Origin: Pomphorhynchus laevis
Taxonomy: Eukaryota > Acanthocephala > Palaeacanthocephala > Echinorhynchida > Pomphorhynchidae
Length of the DNA: 64,000 nt
NCBI GenBank assembly: GCA_012934845.2
Contig: WNNJ02003468.1
Coordinates: 62,001 to 126,000, forward strand
Direction of reading: 5' to 3'
The position numbers and the translations under genes were made by a program. The notes beneath the pieces were generated by a model. It was not told the DNA's origin, did no database searches, and was given only the letters and a program-made list of their open reading frames with translations. Shown here one piece after another: positions 20,046-31,654 of the stretch (position 1 is the stretch's first letter; every line of letters starts with the position of its first letter).

Positions 20046-20545
20046 TATCTAACAAAAATTAAACCATCAAATAAATATAAATATATATGTCATCTTTACG
20101 ATATAAATTAAAAGTAGTTTTAATTGATGTTAATTTAATGTTCATATCTAGATATATACCTTCTCTATCATTAATATTGGTTTTTGTTAAGAATAAGGCT
20201 TTCTGGATAAATTTGTTCGCTTATTGAATAAACATTGTTAGAATTAAATACACATATATCATCTATATATTGAAACATATATTTCATATATTTATATTGT
20301 TTAGATTAATTTTTCAAACAGTTATGAACAAATTCATATTCTATAAAGCTTAAAAACAAGTCAGCTATAATTGGGCTACTATTACCTCCCATTGGAACAC
20401 CTTTTACTTGTCTAAATATAGATGTCCCTACTTTTAAATAATTTTGATTTATCAAAATATTTAAGGATTCTATTAATTCAATTTTATCCATATATTTATA
20501 TTTATTTGATGGCTTAATGTGTTAGATAGGCGTTATAGTTATTTA
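20046..20545 (-). pseudogene. PLE reverse transcriptase fragment
   Basis: Minus-strand match to residues of about 355-495 of the intact PLE protein, including FRQVKGVPMGGNSSPIIADL, YIDDICVFN, and NLYRKDD at its lower end. Close to the intact copy in sequence. Its upper end changes abruptly at about 20545 into unrelated LINE sequence. Confidence 0.7.
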
Positions 20546-20599
20546 ACTTTTGTTTTTTATCCTTTCGACAACCGCACATTTGACTAAGTAATGAAAAGT

Positions 20600-21090
20600 T
20601 TGATAAAATATGATGTTTTACTGAACATTCTATGTCAAGTGTAAGGAAATTTGAAGAGCAGAAATTTAAATCCTGAAGACGACAAGTGTCTCTATTATAA
20701 GCCATCCAAGGGTGTTCCTCAAGGGTTTCTTTTATCACCAATCTTGTACATGAATACGACAAAGTAAGTCTTGGATTGGCTCAAATAGGAACACTTGTAA
20801 TACTATATACGCCAGTGATATATCACTTGTGTTTAAAAGGGATCATTGTCTGATAATATATTCAAAAACAGTGAAGAATGTTGTGAATGAATTGCTAGAT
20901 GTCTGTCTAAGTTGAGTTTCTCGTTAAACCCAGCGAAAGCAATTATATTTACTACATATTTCGCAAACCAGGCATGGTTGTTAAGTTATTTATTTAAGAA
21001 ATTCCATGTTATTAAACCAGGCCGTCATACTTATTCTCTTATTATGCTCTTCGGACAAGAGGAGTTGACAAATAAGAATACTATGATCTG
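20600..21090 (+). pseudogene. LINE reverse transcriptase fragment
   Basis: Pieces in different frames give GVPQGFLLSPILY-like motif B (about 20710-20750, from GGTGTTCCTCAAGGGTTTCT), TIYASDISLV (motif C, normally YADD, here YASD, about 20800-20830) and LSFSLNPAKAIIF (about 20910-20950). This order is that of APE-type LINEs of the Jockey/I/R1/CR1 groups. Badly decayed; clade not assigned. Confidence 0.5.
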
Positions 21091-21714
21091 TCTCCGAATC
21101 TGAGCCATACCGGATACGGACATGTCCAAATGCTTTAAAAATTGTAAGAAATAAAGTTGTTTGGGCGGACGAAACGATTAAATGTTGGTTTGAGTAGGTC
21201 TATAGTAATGCTCCACGCGTCTGTGCAAAATGACATATACTTCTACTCAAATAATCATCCACCAGAACAACGTTATAGATTTTTAAAAGACTTTTAGAGG
21301 TAATTAAAAAGAATTTAATAATGATAAGGATAAATTAATGTAATAAAAAATATGTAAAATTTTGTAATGCAAAAATAAAAAATTTTGAACAAATGAATAT
21401 TGTTTTTCTTCTAATATGTGTAGGTTGTGCAAATTAAGTGTTTGCACAACAAATTATTGTTGTGCAAATTATTATCAGTGTTCAAATTATTGTGTTTTCC
21501 ATGTCAATTCTATTTTTAAATTATTTATTAGTTTTCTCTATATATCAATGTAAATGAATTTTATTGTTGTTATGATTTCATTGTAAAACCGCTTATACTA
21601 AGAGGTAAAATATTCTTTCTATAATTTCTGGGTAAGCATACGAGCGCATTAGGTGTGAAGATTCGTTATTTGTTATAAATGAAGTAAAAAAGGCTAAGTT
21701 TTCTTTAGGACATT
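21091..21714. other. Spacer, nothing recognised
   Basis: A short plus-strand piece near 21160-21290 reads VVWADETIKCWFE and NNHPPEQRYRFLKDF in two frames, which I cannot place. The rest is AT-rich. Confidence 0.3.
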
Positions 21715-23260
21715 TTATATCATACCATATAATATAAAATATAATACATTAAATAATGAAATTTTAAGAATTGCAGCAATTTGTAACGATATTGATTTTC
21801 TTCATAATTATTTAAATAATTGAATAGATACATATTTTAAACTAGGTTACTATAAAAATACCATCAAACAGAAAATAGTAAAATATATAAATCAACACAA
21901 AATTATTAAAATTTAATTTAAAATCATTAGTGGTAAATTTTTATGGATAATAAATAACATACTTTGTATTAGAATACTATATAATCAAATTTAATAAAGG
22001 AAATACGTCCTTAGCACATATTTAAGAAATGAAACATGCTTCAAAACATTGATGATATATGTGTATTTAACTCAAATAATTTTTATTCAATAAGCGAACA
22101 CATTTATCTAGGTAGACTTATTCTTAATAAAAATAATATTGATGATAAAAAGGTATATATTTAGATATGAATATTAAATTAACATCAATTAAAACTACTA
22201 TTAATTTATATCGTAAATATGACATTTAAATTTACAAGAAACATATTGTTGCATGAGCATTCATGCATACCATATAATATAAAATATAATACATTAATGA
22301 AATTTTAAGAATTGCAACAATGTGTAATAATATTCGCTTTCTTCAAAATCATTTAAATAATTTAATATATGCACACTTTAAACTAGGTTACTGTAAAAAT
22401 ACCATCAGACAGAAAATAGTAAAATATATAAATCAACACAATATTATAAAGGTGGTTCCAATGGGAGGTAAAAGTAGCCATATTATGACTGACTTATTTT
22501 TAAGTTTTATAGAATGTGAATTTGTATATAACTGTTTAAAAAATATATCTAAATTATATAAAGATATGAAATATACGGTTTGATATATTGATGATATATT
22601 TGTATTTAACTCTAATAATGTTTATTCTATAAGCGAAACAAATTTATACAGGTAGCCTTATACTTAATAAAACCAATATTAATGATAAAAAAAGGTATAT
22701 ATCTATATATAAACATTAAATTAACATCAATTATAACTACTTTTAATTTATATCGTAAAGATGATATATTTAAATTTACAAAATATTTTTGCATGAGCAT
22801 TCATGCATAGCATATAATATAAAATATAATACATAAAACAACGAAATTTTAAAAATTGCAATAATTTGTAACGATTTTGGTTTTATCAAAATCATTTAAA
22901 TAATTTAATAGATGCATATTTTTAAGTAGGTTACTATAAAAAATACAACAAATCAGAAAATAGTTAAATATATAAATCAACACAATAATATAAAAATAAA
23001 TTAAAAATCATTAGTGGCAAATTTTTATGGATGGATAATAAATAATATACTTTGTATTAGAATAAGATACTAGATAATCAAATTTCATCAGAGGAAATAC
23101 GTCAATAGATTGTATTTGGCCCCGCTGCTATATTGATCGAGGAATAGAGTTCGAAACCTGATAACATAGCATGATAACATAGCATAATGACATCTAATCG
23201 TCACTCTGATAAATCGTCTATTATTAATTAGTCAATTCATAAAAATTAACTTTTATTTTA
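21715..23260 (+). pseudogene. Three PLE 3' fragments in a row, with noncoding end
   Basis: Fragment 1 (about 21725-22020) covers the C-terminus (IPYN... to KFLWIINN-like). Fragment 2 (22035-22445) runs from YIDD-like motif C to NQHNIIK. Fragment 3 (22446-23040) starts at VPMGGKSSHIMTDLF (motif B) and runs to the C-terminus, followed by the noncoding end module (GCCCCGCTGCTAT...AACATAGCAT, about 23105-23215). At 22440-22460 the end of fragment 2 passes without a gap, in one frame, into motif B of fragment 3, so the copies were joined by recombination or template switching. All are broken. Confidence 0.65.
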
Positions 23261-24059
23261 AATTTTTACTTTATATAAATATAAATTATATAAAATCTTA
23301 TATATTATTAATTATTTAATTATTTATATATTTTTAGCATTATTTTATAATATACGTAGTCTCAGTTAGCTGAGCTAGTGATTGTTTTACTAAATAATAC
23401 AAAGTTATTTAGTGACTGTTAGAATAAAAATTTAATTAAATTTAAATAATTTATAATAAGTTATAATAATTTATTAATATCTTATGTAATATTTGTTTCA
23501 ATTATTGTATGAAGGATATCAAACAATAACAAAATAAGAGGTAGACGATTATAACAGGGACAAAAGCTAATGTGCAATTGATGATATATACGTTACATTT
23601 AACGTTACATTTAATGAATGTTCAATATCTGTAAACAATTACATTTTTAGGTGCCAAACATCTTTAGTGCAAATAAAAAATGAAAATTTTCATGCGTTTA
23701 AAAATCTTTGTGGTTCCTTATTGCTTAAAGCCCTATGTTTTTATACTCACATAGCATAGACACATTTTCATCTAAACTTCTTAAGAAATTTCAACGTCGA
23801 AACTTGTAGTCTATCCAAAACATTGTTGCACTCAATATAATAGATAAAACGAAAACAAACAAAAAGTGCAAGTCGACCCAAATTTGTAAAATGTATTGCT
23901 TTCCATAAACAATAAAATTTTATTTTCATTATGTTAAGTTGGTATAAAACATATTGTGTCATTGTATTTACTAAAATACACTCGACTGTAAATAATTATA
24001 GATTTACCAATATAGATTAGTCAATATGATCTGATATTATAGATTTAGTGATATGTAAT
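23261..24059. other. AT-rich spacer
   Basis: Apart from TACGTAGTCTCAGTTAGCTG at about 23352 (the outer motif of the PLE noncoding end), nothing is recognised. Confidence 0.4.
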
Positions 24060-24526
24060 TAATCAGATAAGTGAGTCTACGTATTTATATTTATATAACG
24101 ATATAATAAAAAATATATAAATCAAAATTTAATAATTAAATAATAAATAATTAAATAATTATATCAGCTAACTGAGTCTACGTATTTAATATAATTATAA
24201 AATAAACAAAACATAATAATGCTAAATCAAAATTTAATAATTAAATAATAAAATTAAAAATTGTTTTTAGATTTTCTATAATTTAAATCAAGTTAAAAAA
24301 ATAAAATAAAAAATAAAATTTAAAATAAACGTCATTTTTATGAATTGACTAATAAATAACAGACGTTGTATCAGAATAAGAATTAGAGGTCATCAGGAGG
24401 AACTGCTATGCTATCAGGTTTCGGCCCCTAACTCCTCTACCCAACATAGCAGCGGGGCCAAATACATGCTAATGATGTATTTCCTCTGAAATAACTATCT
24501 AGTATCTTATTCTAATGCAAAGTATA
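24060..24526 (-). repeat. 3' noncoding region of the intact PLE copy
   Basis: On the minus strand, downstream of the RT stop codon, come TTTGGCCCCGCTGCTATGTT, a loop with GGGGCCGAAACCTGATAG, CATAGCAG, CCTGATGACCTCTAATTC, then an AT-rich stretch and CGTAGACTCAGTTAGCTGAT, which occurs twice (about 24165-24185 and, altered, about 24068-24085). The same module is scattered through the window. Confidence 0.6.
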
Positions 24527-26308
24527 TTATTTATTATCCATCCATAAAAATTTGCCACTTAAGAGTTTAAATTTATTCTTTATATTATTGTGTTGATTTA
24601 TATATTTTACTATTTTCTGCTTGATGTTATTTTTATAGTAACCTAGTTTAAAATATGTATCTATTAAATTATTTAAATGATTTTGAAGAAAGCCAATATC
24701 ATTACATATTGTTGCAATTCTTAAAATTTCATTATTTAATGTATTATATTTTAAATTATATGGTATGCATGAATGCTCATGCAAAAATATGTTTCTTGTA
24801 AATTTAAATATGTCATCTTTACGATATAAATTAATAGTAGTTTTAGTTAATGTTAATTTAATGTTCATATCTAGATATACACCTTCTTTATCATTAATAT
24901 TGGTTTTGTTAAGAATAAGGCTTTCTGGATAAATGTGCTCACTAATTGAATAAAAATTATTAGAATTAAATACACATATATCATCAATGTATCGAAACAT
25001 ATATTTCATATATTTATATTGTTTAGATTTAGTTTTTACACAGTTATCAACAAATTCATATTCTATAAAGCTTAAAAACAAGTCAGCTATAATTGGGCTA
25101 CTATTACCACCCATTGGAACACCTTTTACTTGTCTAAATATAGATGTCCCTACTTTTAAATAATTTTGATTTATCAAAATATTTAAGGATTCTATTAATT
25201 CAAATTTATCCATATATTTATATTTATTTGATGGTTTAATTTTTGTTAGATAGGCGTTATAATTATTATAACATATATATGTATATCTTTTTCCGAATAT
25301 AAGGTTAATTAATTTTACTAACGCTTCTTTAATATCTACTAAATCTAGATTTGTATAAAGCGTACTAAAATCGTATGTATTTATATTTTGAAAATTTATT
25401 CCTTTTGTCTGTTCTAAAAATTCGTTTGTAGAATTAATACTGAAATAGTGTTTTATACCAGTATTAATTTCGATTACCTTGCAATATTTTTTAAAATGTG
25501 CTTTAATTACTTTAAGTATTTTATTCATATAGACAGAAAGTGGTTTTAATGTACATTTAAACGCACTACATATGAACCTAGGTTTTATTGGATTTTTATG
25601 TAATTTTGGATTCCAATATAATATAGGTATAGTTTTATTATCTAATTCAACCTTTATACCCTTTTTATCCATTATAGAACAGTGACTTGTAATAATTGTT
25701 TCTAAACTCAACTCACTACGTTCATATGTTGGATTTACATTTAAATCATTAGAATTAACCTCTTTCATTAGTATATCATAATAAAGCTTTTTGCATATGA
25801 AGACAAAGTTATTACTAGCTTTATCAATAGTTGTTATTATATAGTTATCCTTTAATTTAGTAAGTTCTTTATACATATCTTTATTAATTTTATCTTTCCT
25901 TTTATAATTGTTTGTTATTTTCATTTTATTTTTAATTTTATCAAATATATAATCTTTCCAAATGTTTATCTTAGATATATTCGAGCTTTCACTATTAATC
26001 AGCTTACTAAAGTAATCATTTAAGTTATTATATAACGAATTGTATATTTTATTTTTGTCGTTGTTATTATTTAATCTATATTTATACCCTTTTGATAGCA
26101 GCTTTCTTAATTCACAATTTTCAATTAATTCTAGATTATGGGTACATATATGTTCATTTATTTTATCAAAACTAAGACTTTTACAATTGCATTCTGTTTC
26201 CATTTTGTTTCTAATATTATCGTTACATATTGATTTTAATTCTTTATTATAATTACAAATTTTTCGTCCTAATGATACACAAGTTTTTATTATAAAATAA
26301 TAATACAA
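24527..26308 (-). CDS. Penelope-like element reverse transcriptase, intact frame
   Basis: A 593-codon open frame. Residues 40-57 hold C-x-C...H-x-C-x-H, a possible zinc site. IDKASNNFVF (161-170) is the conserved N-terminal PLE motif, YWNPKLHK is at 231-238, motif A TYDFSTLYTN at 311-320 (Asp313), motif B QVKGVPMGGNSSP at 393-405 and motif C YIDD at 440-443. All three catalytic aspartates are present. The RT style (DFSTLYTN, GVPMGxxxxP, FRYIDD, NLYRKDDxF) resembles PLEs of the Naiad/Chlamys group, in which a GIY-YIG endonuclease precedes the RT. No GIY-YIG motif is visible after the RT, and the 5' end stops near 26275, where other copies (32750-32930) continue upstream, so this copy is 5' truncated. 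It is AT-rich in codon use, like the family. The start at 26308 is only the first ATG after the truncation and is probably not the original. Confidence 0.8.
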   Translation of the reverse strand: MYYYFIIKTCVSLGRKICNYNKELKSICNDNIRNKMETECNCKSLSFDKINEHICTHNLELIENCELRKLLSKGYKYRLNNNNDKNKIYNSLYNNLNDYFSKLINSESSNISKINIWKDYIFDKIKNKMKITNNYKRKDKINKDMYKELTKLKDNYIITTIDKASNNFVFICKKLYYDILMKEVNSNDLNVNPTYERSELSLETIITSHCSIMDKKGIKVELDNKTIPILYWNPKLHKNPIKPRFICSAFKCTLKPLSVYMNKILKVIKAHFKKYCKVIEINTGIKHYFSINSTNEFLEQTKGINFQNINTYDFSTLYTNLDLVDIKEALVKLINLIFGKRYTYICYNNYNAYLTKIKPSNKYKYMDKFELIESLNILINQNYLKVGTSIFRQVKGVPMGGNSSPIIADLFLSFIEYEFVDNCVKTKSKQYKYMKYMFRYIDDICVFNSNNFYSISEHIYPESLILNKTNINDKEGVYLDMNIKLTLTKTTINLYRKDDIFKFTRNIFLHEHSCIPYNLKYNTLNNEILRIATICNDIGFLQNHLNNLIDTYFKLGYYKNNIKQKIVKYINQHNNIKNKFKLLSGKFLWMDNK

Positions 26309-26467
26309 TTAAAAATTACAATCAAAAAGTTACCCGCAAATTGGCCCTTATGACTTTATTCATTAAATCATCAGCCATCGGTAGCGGATCCACGACTAGT
26401 TATCCCCGAATGGACTTGCAGTCCGTGCTAGAACCGGTGAAATGCTGAGCGGGGGCTGCATAGAAGT

Positions 26468-27046
26468 TCATAGCGCAAGGGAGAAACTTATCTTACGTCG
26501 GATAAGTTTGATACATGTCGCATAGTCTGTTTCGCGCTTATTGGCCAACAACCTGGCTATTGCCTTCAGAACACAATTTCCAGCCTTTCCAACGCATCCA
26601 GAAGACGAAAACACTATCGGTGTGAATTGGGTCCGCTCCGCAGTTACAATACGTTCGAGGTAACATGCGTTTTTGCGCGACTCGTGATAGCTGTGGACTG
26701 ATGCAAGCGATCTCTCAGAATAAGAAGCAGCATGACAATTGAATACAGCGACGTCCATAAAGACGCGCTCGCTTCGTCTTCCGAACAGACACGTGCACAC
26801 GACATTCGCTTCCCTATTATGTGAAAATGTAGCTGACTCAAACTGAATAGAGGGATCTATAGGACTCAGCACGGGCTCAATTGCGACACATGGAGTGACT
26901 TCAGTCAAGAGGTTGGCAAGTGTGTCAAGTATTAGGTTATGCCTTATGATTGTGAGTGCGCCTCTACCGCACGAGAGCAAGTAAACTGTGCTATTATTAG
27001 AACCACAACTACAATGTGCAGGTGCATCCTTAGGTGTTAGTTCATA
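26468..27046 (-). pseudogene. Nuclease-like domain of a third retroelement lineage
   Basis: A single minus-strand frame without a stop: CSCGSNNSTVYLLSCGRGAL (a zinc-like CxC...C cluster), IIRHNLILDTLANLLTEV, VAIEPVLSPID, then EANVVCTCLFGRR-x-ERVFMDVAVFN, SYHESRKNACYLERI, TQFTPIVFSSSG-x-VGKAG, AIARLLANK and IRRKISFSLAL. This matches a protein family common beside reverse transcriptases in invertebrate genomes. D-x-x-VFN followed by K-x-x-x-YxxR is the probable nuclease core. It differs strongly from the versions at 742 and 13066. No reverse transcriptase is seen upstream, so it is a 5'-truncated end. The frame is still open over about 190 codons, so the copy may be relatively young. Confidence 0.5.
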
Positions 27047-27559
27047 TCAACCATTCACAGCGTCCCTAAACTCGTGGGGGGGATAAACGGAACCCGGCTG
27101 CTTCGATTGGTTTTGTTGTCAACCAATTCGACGCTCCTTTCTCAGACGCAAATTATAGAGATGAACATGTGGTCGCATCACTGACTTCAATTATTTAATC
27201 GCGGCGTCGTTCAATTGTAATTTCATTTTCATCCTTTATGGATTTGGCGATATAAGTATGTTGTTCCTAATTGTTTGAAACATGTGGTTGACAAGCACGT
27301 AGAGACCATTCGTATTCTTTATCCGAATCGACATGATGGTCTACGATTCCGAGTCCACCCAGTTGTCAGGATGTATGGAATTAGATGTCATGAAGTATCT
27401 ATGCATGCGCGGGCATAGCGAACGAGCAGCAAATATCTTGTACATCATTGGGCCGATGGTTGAGCAAACGATTCGGCAAACTATTCATACCTTATTAAGC
27501 AAATTATTGGGTAAATATTGTACGTCCATGAAGGAAATAGCACCGTCAATTACAAGCAC
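27047..27559. other. Spacer with a weak match to the palindrome unit
   Basis: At 27365-27396, GTCAGGATGTATGGAATTAG then ATGTCATGAAG resembles the B/A junction of the 443-bp unit (GTCAGGGTGTATGGAATTGG then ATATCATGAAG at 19453-19485). The match is lost on both sides. Otherwise nothing is recognised. Confidence 0.35.
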
Positions 27560-28335
27560 ATAGGCTCCACTTTATTCGAGCATCCAAATTTTCTCATATA
27601 CTGAAGACATTGCCATGCACAGGATTCTTGATATTCATGAATACGTCATCAATGTATCTGCCCCAATAGACTAATACTTTTATGTGGGAATATACACTAG
27701 CTTCAACTTTTCGCATGAATAAATTAACTAGAGTAGGACTTAACATGGATCCCATTACAATTCCGTCTACTTACACATACAATTCATTGTTAAAAGAGAA
27801 TATGGATTAAGTTGTACATACGTGAAGTAAACGTTGTCATTCGCTCAATGTTAACGTCCATCGTTCACATTTTTGACTTAGGAGGAATGCAGCTTCAACA
27901 ATTGTTTCATGAACTGAAGCATTCGTGAAGAGGTCACTAACGCTAGCAGTGAAACACTTTACAGTTTATGTGTTTATTTTTCGAAAATGAAACAAACTCA
28001 TGGCCATTTTTTATAATTGAACGGGACGAACCCATAGTCTCTTAGGCACTGGCTTATCATCTTTGCCAGACATTAAGCGTGCGAATTGTAACCGGCGATT
28101 ACAGGTCTTACAAACTTCCCAACTTTATGGGTTTTAGGAAGCAGGTGCATAAACCAAGAGGAGCTATGTTTAGACCGAACCTTCCAATAATCGACGGTCG
28201 AAATTACTGCACGACAGTTTAGTTGAAAGAGCAAAGAGTTAAGACACTTCTCATTTGTTTAATGTGGGGTCACGCTCTAACTTTATATACTTGGTCGTGC
28301 TTGATAAAATATCAAGACTAAACTTAATAAAAAAG
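27560..28335 (-). pseudogene. Second PLE family, RT part (split by a LINE)
   Basis: From 28335 down: KLERDPTLNK (near 28270), then worn RT core, DGIVMGSMLSPTLVNLFMR (motif B, about 27730-27775) and WGRYIDDVFM (motif C, about 27640-27670). The motif B style GIVMGSxLSPxLxNLFM is of the Penelope/Neptune/Poseidon type and clearly different from the AT-rich PLE at 24527. Several frames are needed, so it is dead. Its N-terminal part lies at 31655-31880, beyond the inserted LINE. Confidence 0.65.
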
Positions 28336-28345
28336 GATTTATTTT

Positions 28346-29700
28346 AAAGTGGCAAATGCGTGCCAGCGCACGCTTACATGACCACAACAAAACAAAACTG
28401 TGAATCAGGTGTCGAGAAGGTGTGAACGGAGGAGGTGTTTGAATGTGATAAAGGAGGGGGCGTGGCGGACGTCGAGAGGGAGTTGATTCCAGGCGAGTGA
28501 GGCGGCGACGAGGAAGGATCGGAGACCGTAGTTGTTGGAGTAATTAGGAACGTGGAGTAAGAGGGTATGACAGGAACGAAGCGATAGCGAGGTAGGGCGA
28601 GTATCGTCTAAGAAAGGAAGGTTGATGAACAATAGGGAACCGACAGCGATGAGACGAAAAGTAACGAGAAGGCGGAGTTTGATGCGGATGTGGATAGTGG
28701 GCCAAGAGAGTTGGGCAAAATATGTGGATGTGTGGTCGAAGCGATGGAGACGAAAGAGCACTCGAACAGCGGTGTTGATTATTCGTTGTAGGGGTAGGAT
28801 GATGGATTTTGAAGAATTGGCGAAAAGGCTAAGGCAGTAATCGATTTTAGGGAAAAGAAGCGATGAAAGAAGAGACATACAAGAACGGAAGTCGATAAGG
28901 GAGCGGATACGGCGGATGTCACGGAGAATTAAGTTAGATGAGCGGACCTTCCACGGACGAAGGGTTTAAGGGAAAGGTGATCATCGAAATGGAAGCCTAA
29001 GAAAGTGAGATTGTGGAATATAGGGATGATCGATGAGGCAAAATTTACAGTGGGAGGAGATATGTTTGGTTTACGGGGGAGGATCCACATTATTTTGGAC
29101 TTTTCGGAATTTAGAACGAGATGGAGATTGGAGAGACGTTTGTAGATATAAGAAAGATAGTTGGAGGCAGAAATGCCGATATCGTGTATGCGATGTGCGG
29201 GTGCATGAGCATAGATTAGAATGTCATTGGCGTATTGCATGACGTTAAAGGAGTAAGGTTTGATAAATGGAGAGAGATCGCCAAGCAAAAGAGAGAAAAG
29301 CAGGGGACCTAGGACTGAACCTTGTGGGACCCCGCAAAAAATAGGGATGGGAGGGGAGGATGATGAATTAGAACAGACGCGAAAGGAACGGTCGGATAGA
29401 TGAGGCGAACCATACTACGGAGGAGGAAGAAAAGCCGTAATCATAACAAAGGCGAGAAAGGGGAACGGCGTGGTCGACAATGTCGAATGCGGAGGAAAGT
29501 TCGAGGGAGATGAGAACACTATATAGAGCCTTGTCTCGAGAAATGAGTAAGTCGTTATACACTTTTATGCATGCGATTTCTGTGGAGTAATTAGAGCGTA
29601 AAGCGGATTGGAAAGGAGGGTACAGATTGGATGAGGAGAGACAAGCGTTGACTTGTATTAAGATGAGGCGTTCTAAGAGCTTAGAAAGAGTAGGAACGGC
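28346..29700 (-). pseudogene. L2/CR1-group LINE copy A: RT and C-terminal part of ORF2
   Basis: From 29700 down: SKLLERLILIQ-like start, LELSSAFDIVDHAV (motif A, LDLSSAFDTVDH in the family), motif B region around GVPQGSVLGP (about 29310-29340), MQYANDILIYAHAP (motif C, YADD changed to YAND), ILPRKPNISP, then SLLFPKIDYCLSLFANSSKS and a C-terminal domain ending SLAWNQLPLDVRHAPSFITF. The 3' terminus carries the stem-loop GCGTG-CCAGCG-CACGC (28358-28373). In the closely related copy C, extra sequence precedes SYRPISLLP, so copy A has an internal deletion between the endonuclease and RT parts at about 29700. It is broken by several frame changes. Confidence 0.75.
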
Positions 29701-29995
29701 GAAGACGAGCGAGCAAAGATTGAGTTAAAAGTATGCCAGAGATTCTTAGAGTTGAATGAAGTGATGATTTTATGCTGCCAGAAGGAGTTGCATTTGGTAC
29801 GTAGTAGGTTGAGATGAGACCTCCGAAAAGCAAGATAGGAATCACGGAAAGACGGAGTGATCGAGCGGAAATCACGTCTGAGAGAGCGGTGATAGACTTG
29901 AAAGCATGGCGGAGTCGACGCTTTGAGATTAGGCATTCGATGTCAAACCATGGGGCACGGTGCAAGCGACGGTGTGGGTGAGACTTGAAGGGCAA
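29673..29995 (-). pseudogene. LINE copy A: linker between endonuclease and RT
   Basis: Two overlapping frames continue ORF2: FKSHPHRRLHRAPWFDIECL, RRLRHAFKSITAL, then NLLRTKCNSFWQHKIITSFN. This is the usual WFDxEC...K-x-K-x-x-FW linker after an APE endonuclease. It joins abruptly to the RT part at about 29700. Confidence 0.6.
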
Positions 29996-30019
29996 GAGAA
30001 TATCGAGAATGGATTGAGT

Positions 30020-30927
30020 TCAGAGTCGAAAAGAGAGACGATATCGTGAGGAGCTGAATATGTTATTGTGGGTAATGATAGAGACGATTTGAGTAAGGCA
30101 GAGCGAAGAAGAAGAGGTCAAGATTTCTCCAAGTGCGACGAGGATTGTAGGTGTGTGAGGAGGGGTGTGGTTGCGAGTGAGATTAAGGGTGATAAGAAAG
30201 CGATCGGATAGACCAGGATCAGAGATGGACAGTAGGTGTAGGCAGCAAAATGATCGGGGACAGCGATGATGTCGAGTGCCCCACCATGTATATGTGTGGG
30301 GGCAGTGGAGATTAGTTTGTAATTGTAGTTGGATAGAATGTTGATGAACCGGATGGAATCCGTGGAAGAGGGGCGGTCGAGGCGGATATTGAAGTCGCCT
30401 AGAACGAGTGAAGGGATTGTGGACAAAGAACAATGAGAAAGGAGGTCAGCGAGTTCGGTAAAAAATAAGGCTGTAGGAGCTGATGAACCAGGACTGTATA
30501 CAATGGCGAGATCTAGAGTGATCGGGTTAGAATAACGACAAGTGAGCAATTCAAAAGAGCAAGGACTGAAAGGGGGATTGATTTTGCGAAGAGACGCTGG
30601 GTGACGCGCGAATGCGACGATGCCGCCATGATTAGAGGATTTAGAAGGGCATGAGCTGAGGGGGCGGGCGGATTCGACTAGGGAGCAACCGGCAGAGAGC
30701 AGACGGCGAATGGAAAGGTCGTCGGAATCTGAGTGCCAGGATTCGGTGAGGCAGAATAGATCGATGGATTGCTTGGTGAATAGGTTGAGGGTAAGATCGG
30801 ATTTATTGAGAATAGATCTAGTGTTGAGGAGACCGAGGCGGAGCCGTGTGCTGTGGCGAAAGAGTCTAGTGGAGAAGACACATAGGAGATATGGAGCGCC
30901 ATCGAATTTTTGGACGGGTGTTGACAA
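30020..30927 (-). pseudogene. LINE copy A: APE-type endonuclease of ORF2
   Basis: The frame starts MSTPVQKFDG at 30927 and shows the AP-endonuclease series: LGLLNTRSILNKSD (asparagine of motif I), LFCLTESWH (catalytic Glu), HGGIVAFAR, LTCRYSNPITLDLAIVYSPG (the Y-x-P motif), LGDFNIRLD (catalytic D-x-N) and GGALDIIAVPDHF. The usual final SDH has passed into another frame (ISDPGLSDRFLI, about 30200-30230). The start overlaps the end of the upstream ORF1 by 62 bp. Functionally this domain nicks the target for target-primed reverse transcription. Confidence 0.75.
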
Positions 30928-31654
30928 CTTGAAAATTTCCGTCTGTTTCGGATGGAGAGTGATTTTTCGCCGTTTTCCTCCCGACGGCGTTTTTCGATGC
31001 GGGCTGAAGAGATTTGAGCGATTTCAGAAGGGGCGCCATCGGGGAAAATTCGAGTGGTGAAGATGACATGAGTTTGAATCGTTGAGAGATGACAGAAGAC
31101 GCGTGAGAGCGATGCTTGAAAACAATTTTTAGGAGAGGGGGCTGGGAAGGATTAGATCGAGAAGATTTGTTTAGATGGATAAATGCGACACGAGATATGT
31201 CCTTGAAAAAGGATGGTTTATCCGCAGGAACAATATATGAGAGGATGGGTCTGAAGGCGGAAACATCGTAGTCTAGACGTGCTTGTGGAGATAAGGAGTT
31301 GGAAGGCGTGATATTAGTGACAATGACGCAACGATCGCGAGAAGCAAAGCGCTTCCTTAAAGGAGGACGACCGACGTGAGTAGGTGAGATCACGATAGAA
31401 GAGCTGGCAGTTGATGATTTTGATGGATTTGTTTGGACGACGGGAGACATAGAGGATAATGATAATAAAGAGGGTGGAAAGCGATGTGAGTAAAGGTTAT
31501 GAGTGTAAGGATAGTGGAGGTTGGTAGAGGTGATTTTGATTGATGGATGCAAGTTACTGAGAAACGAGACGGGAAAGACGGGACGTGGGGTGTCGTGGAA
31601 TTGAAGATGACATGGAATGGGAAGTGTATATGTGGTAATATTAATATAATCACA
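30866..31654 (-). pseudogene. LINE copy A: ORF1
   Basis: A serine- and proline-rich frame covering LLSLSSMSPVVQTNPSKSST, GRPPLRKRFASRDRCVIVTN, FRPILSYIVPADKPSFFKDI and KIVFKHRSHASSVISQRFKL. I see no zinc knuckle; the position and the 62-bp overlap with the endonuclease ORF identify it as ORF1. On its 5' side the frame runs on without a stop into PLE sequence (31655-31825). LINE ORF1 proteins usually bind RNA; here that is inference. Confidence 0.5.

Noticed and set aside
30020-30433. Proline- and histidine-rich 137-residue frame as a separate gene
   Set aside because: It is mostly the alternative frame of the LINE endonuclease; only its end carries genuine endonuclease sequence after a frame change.
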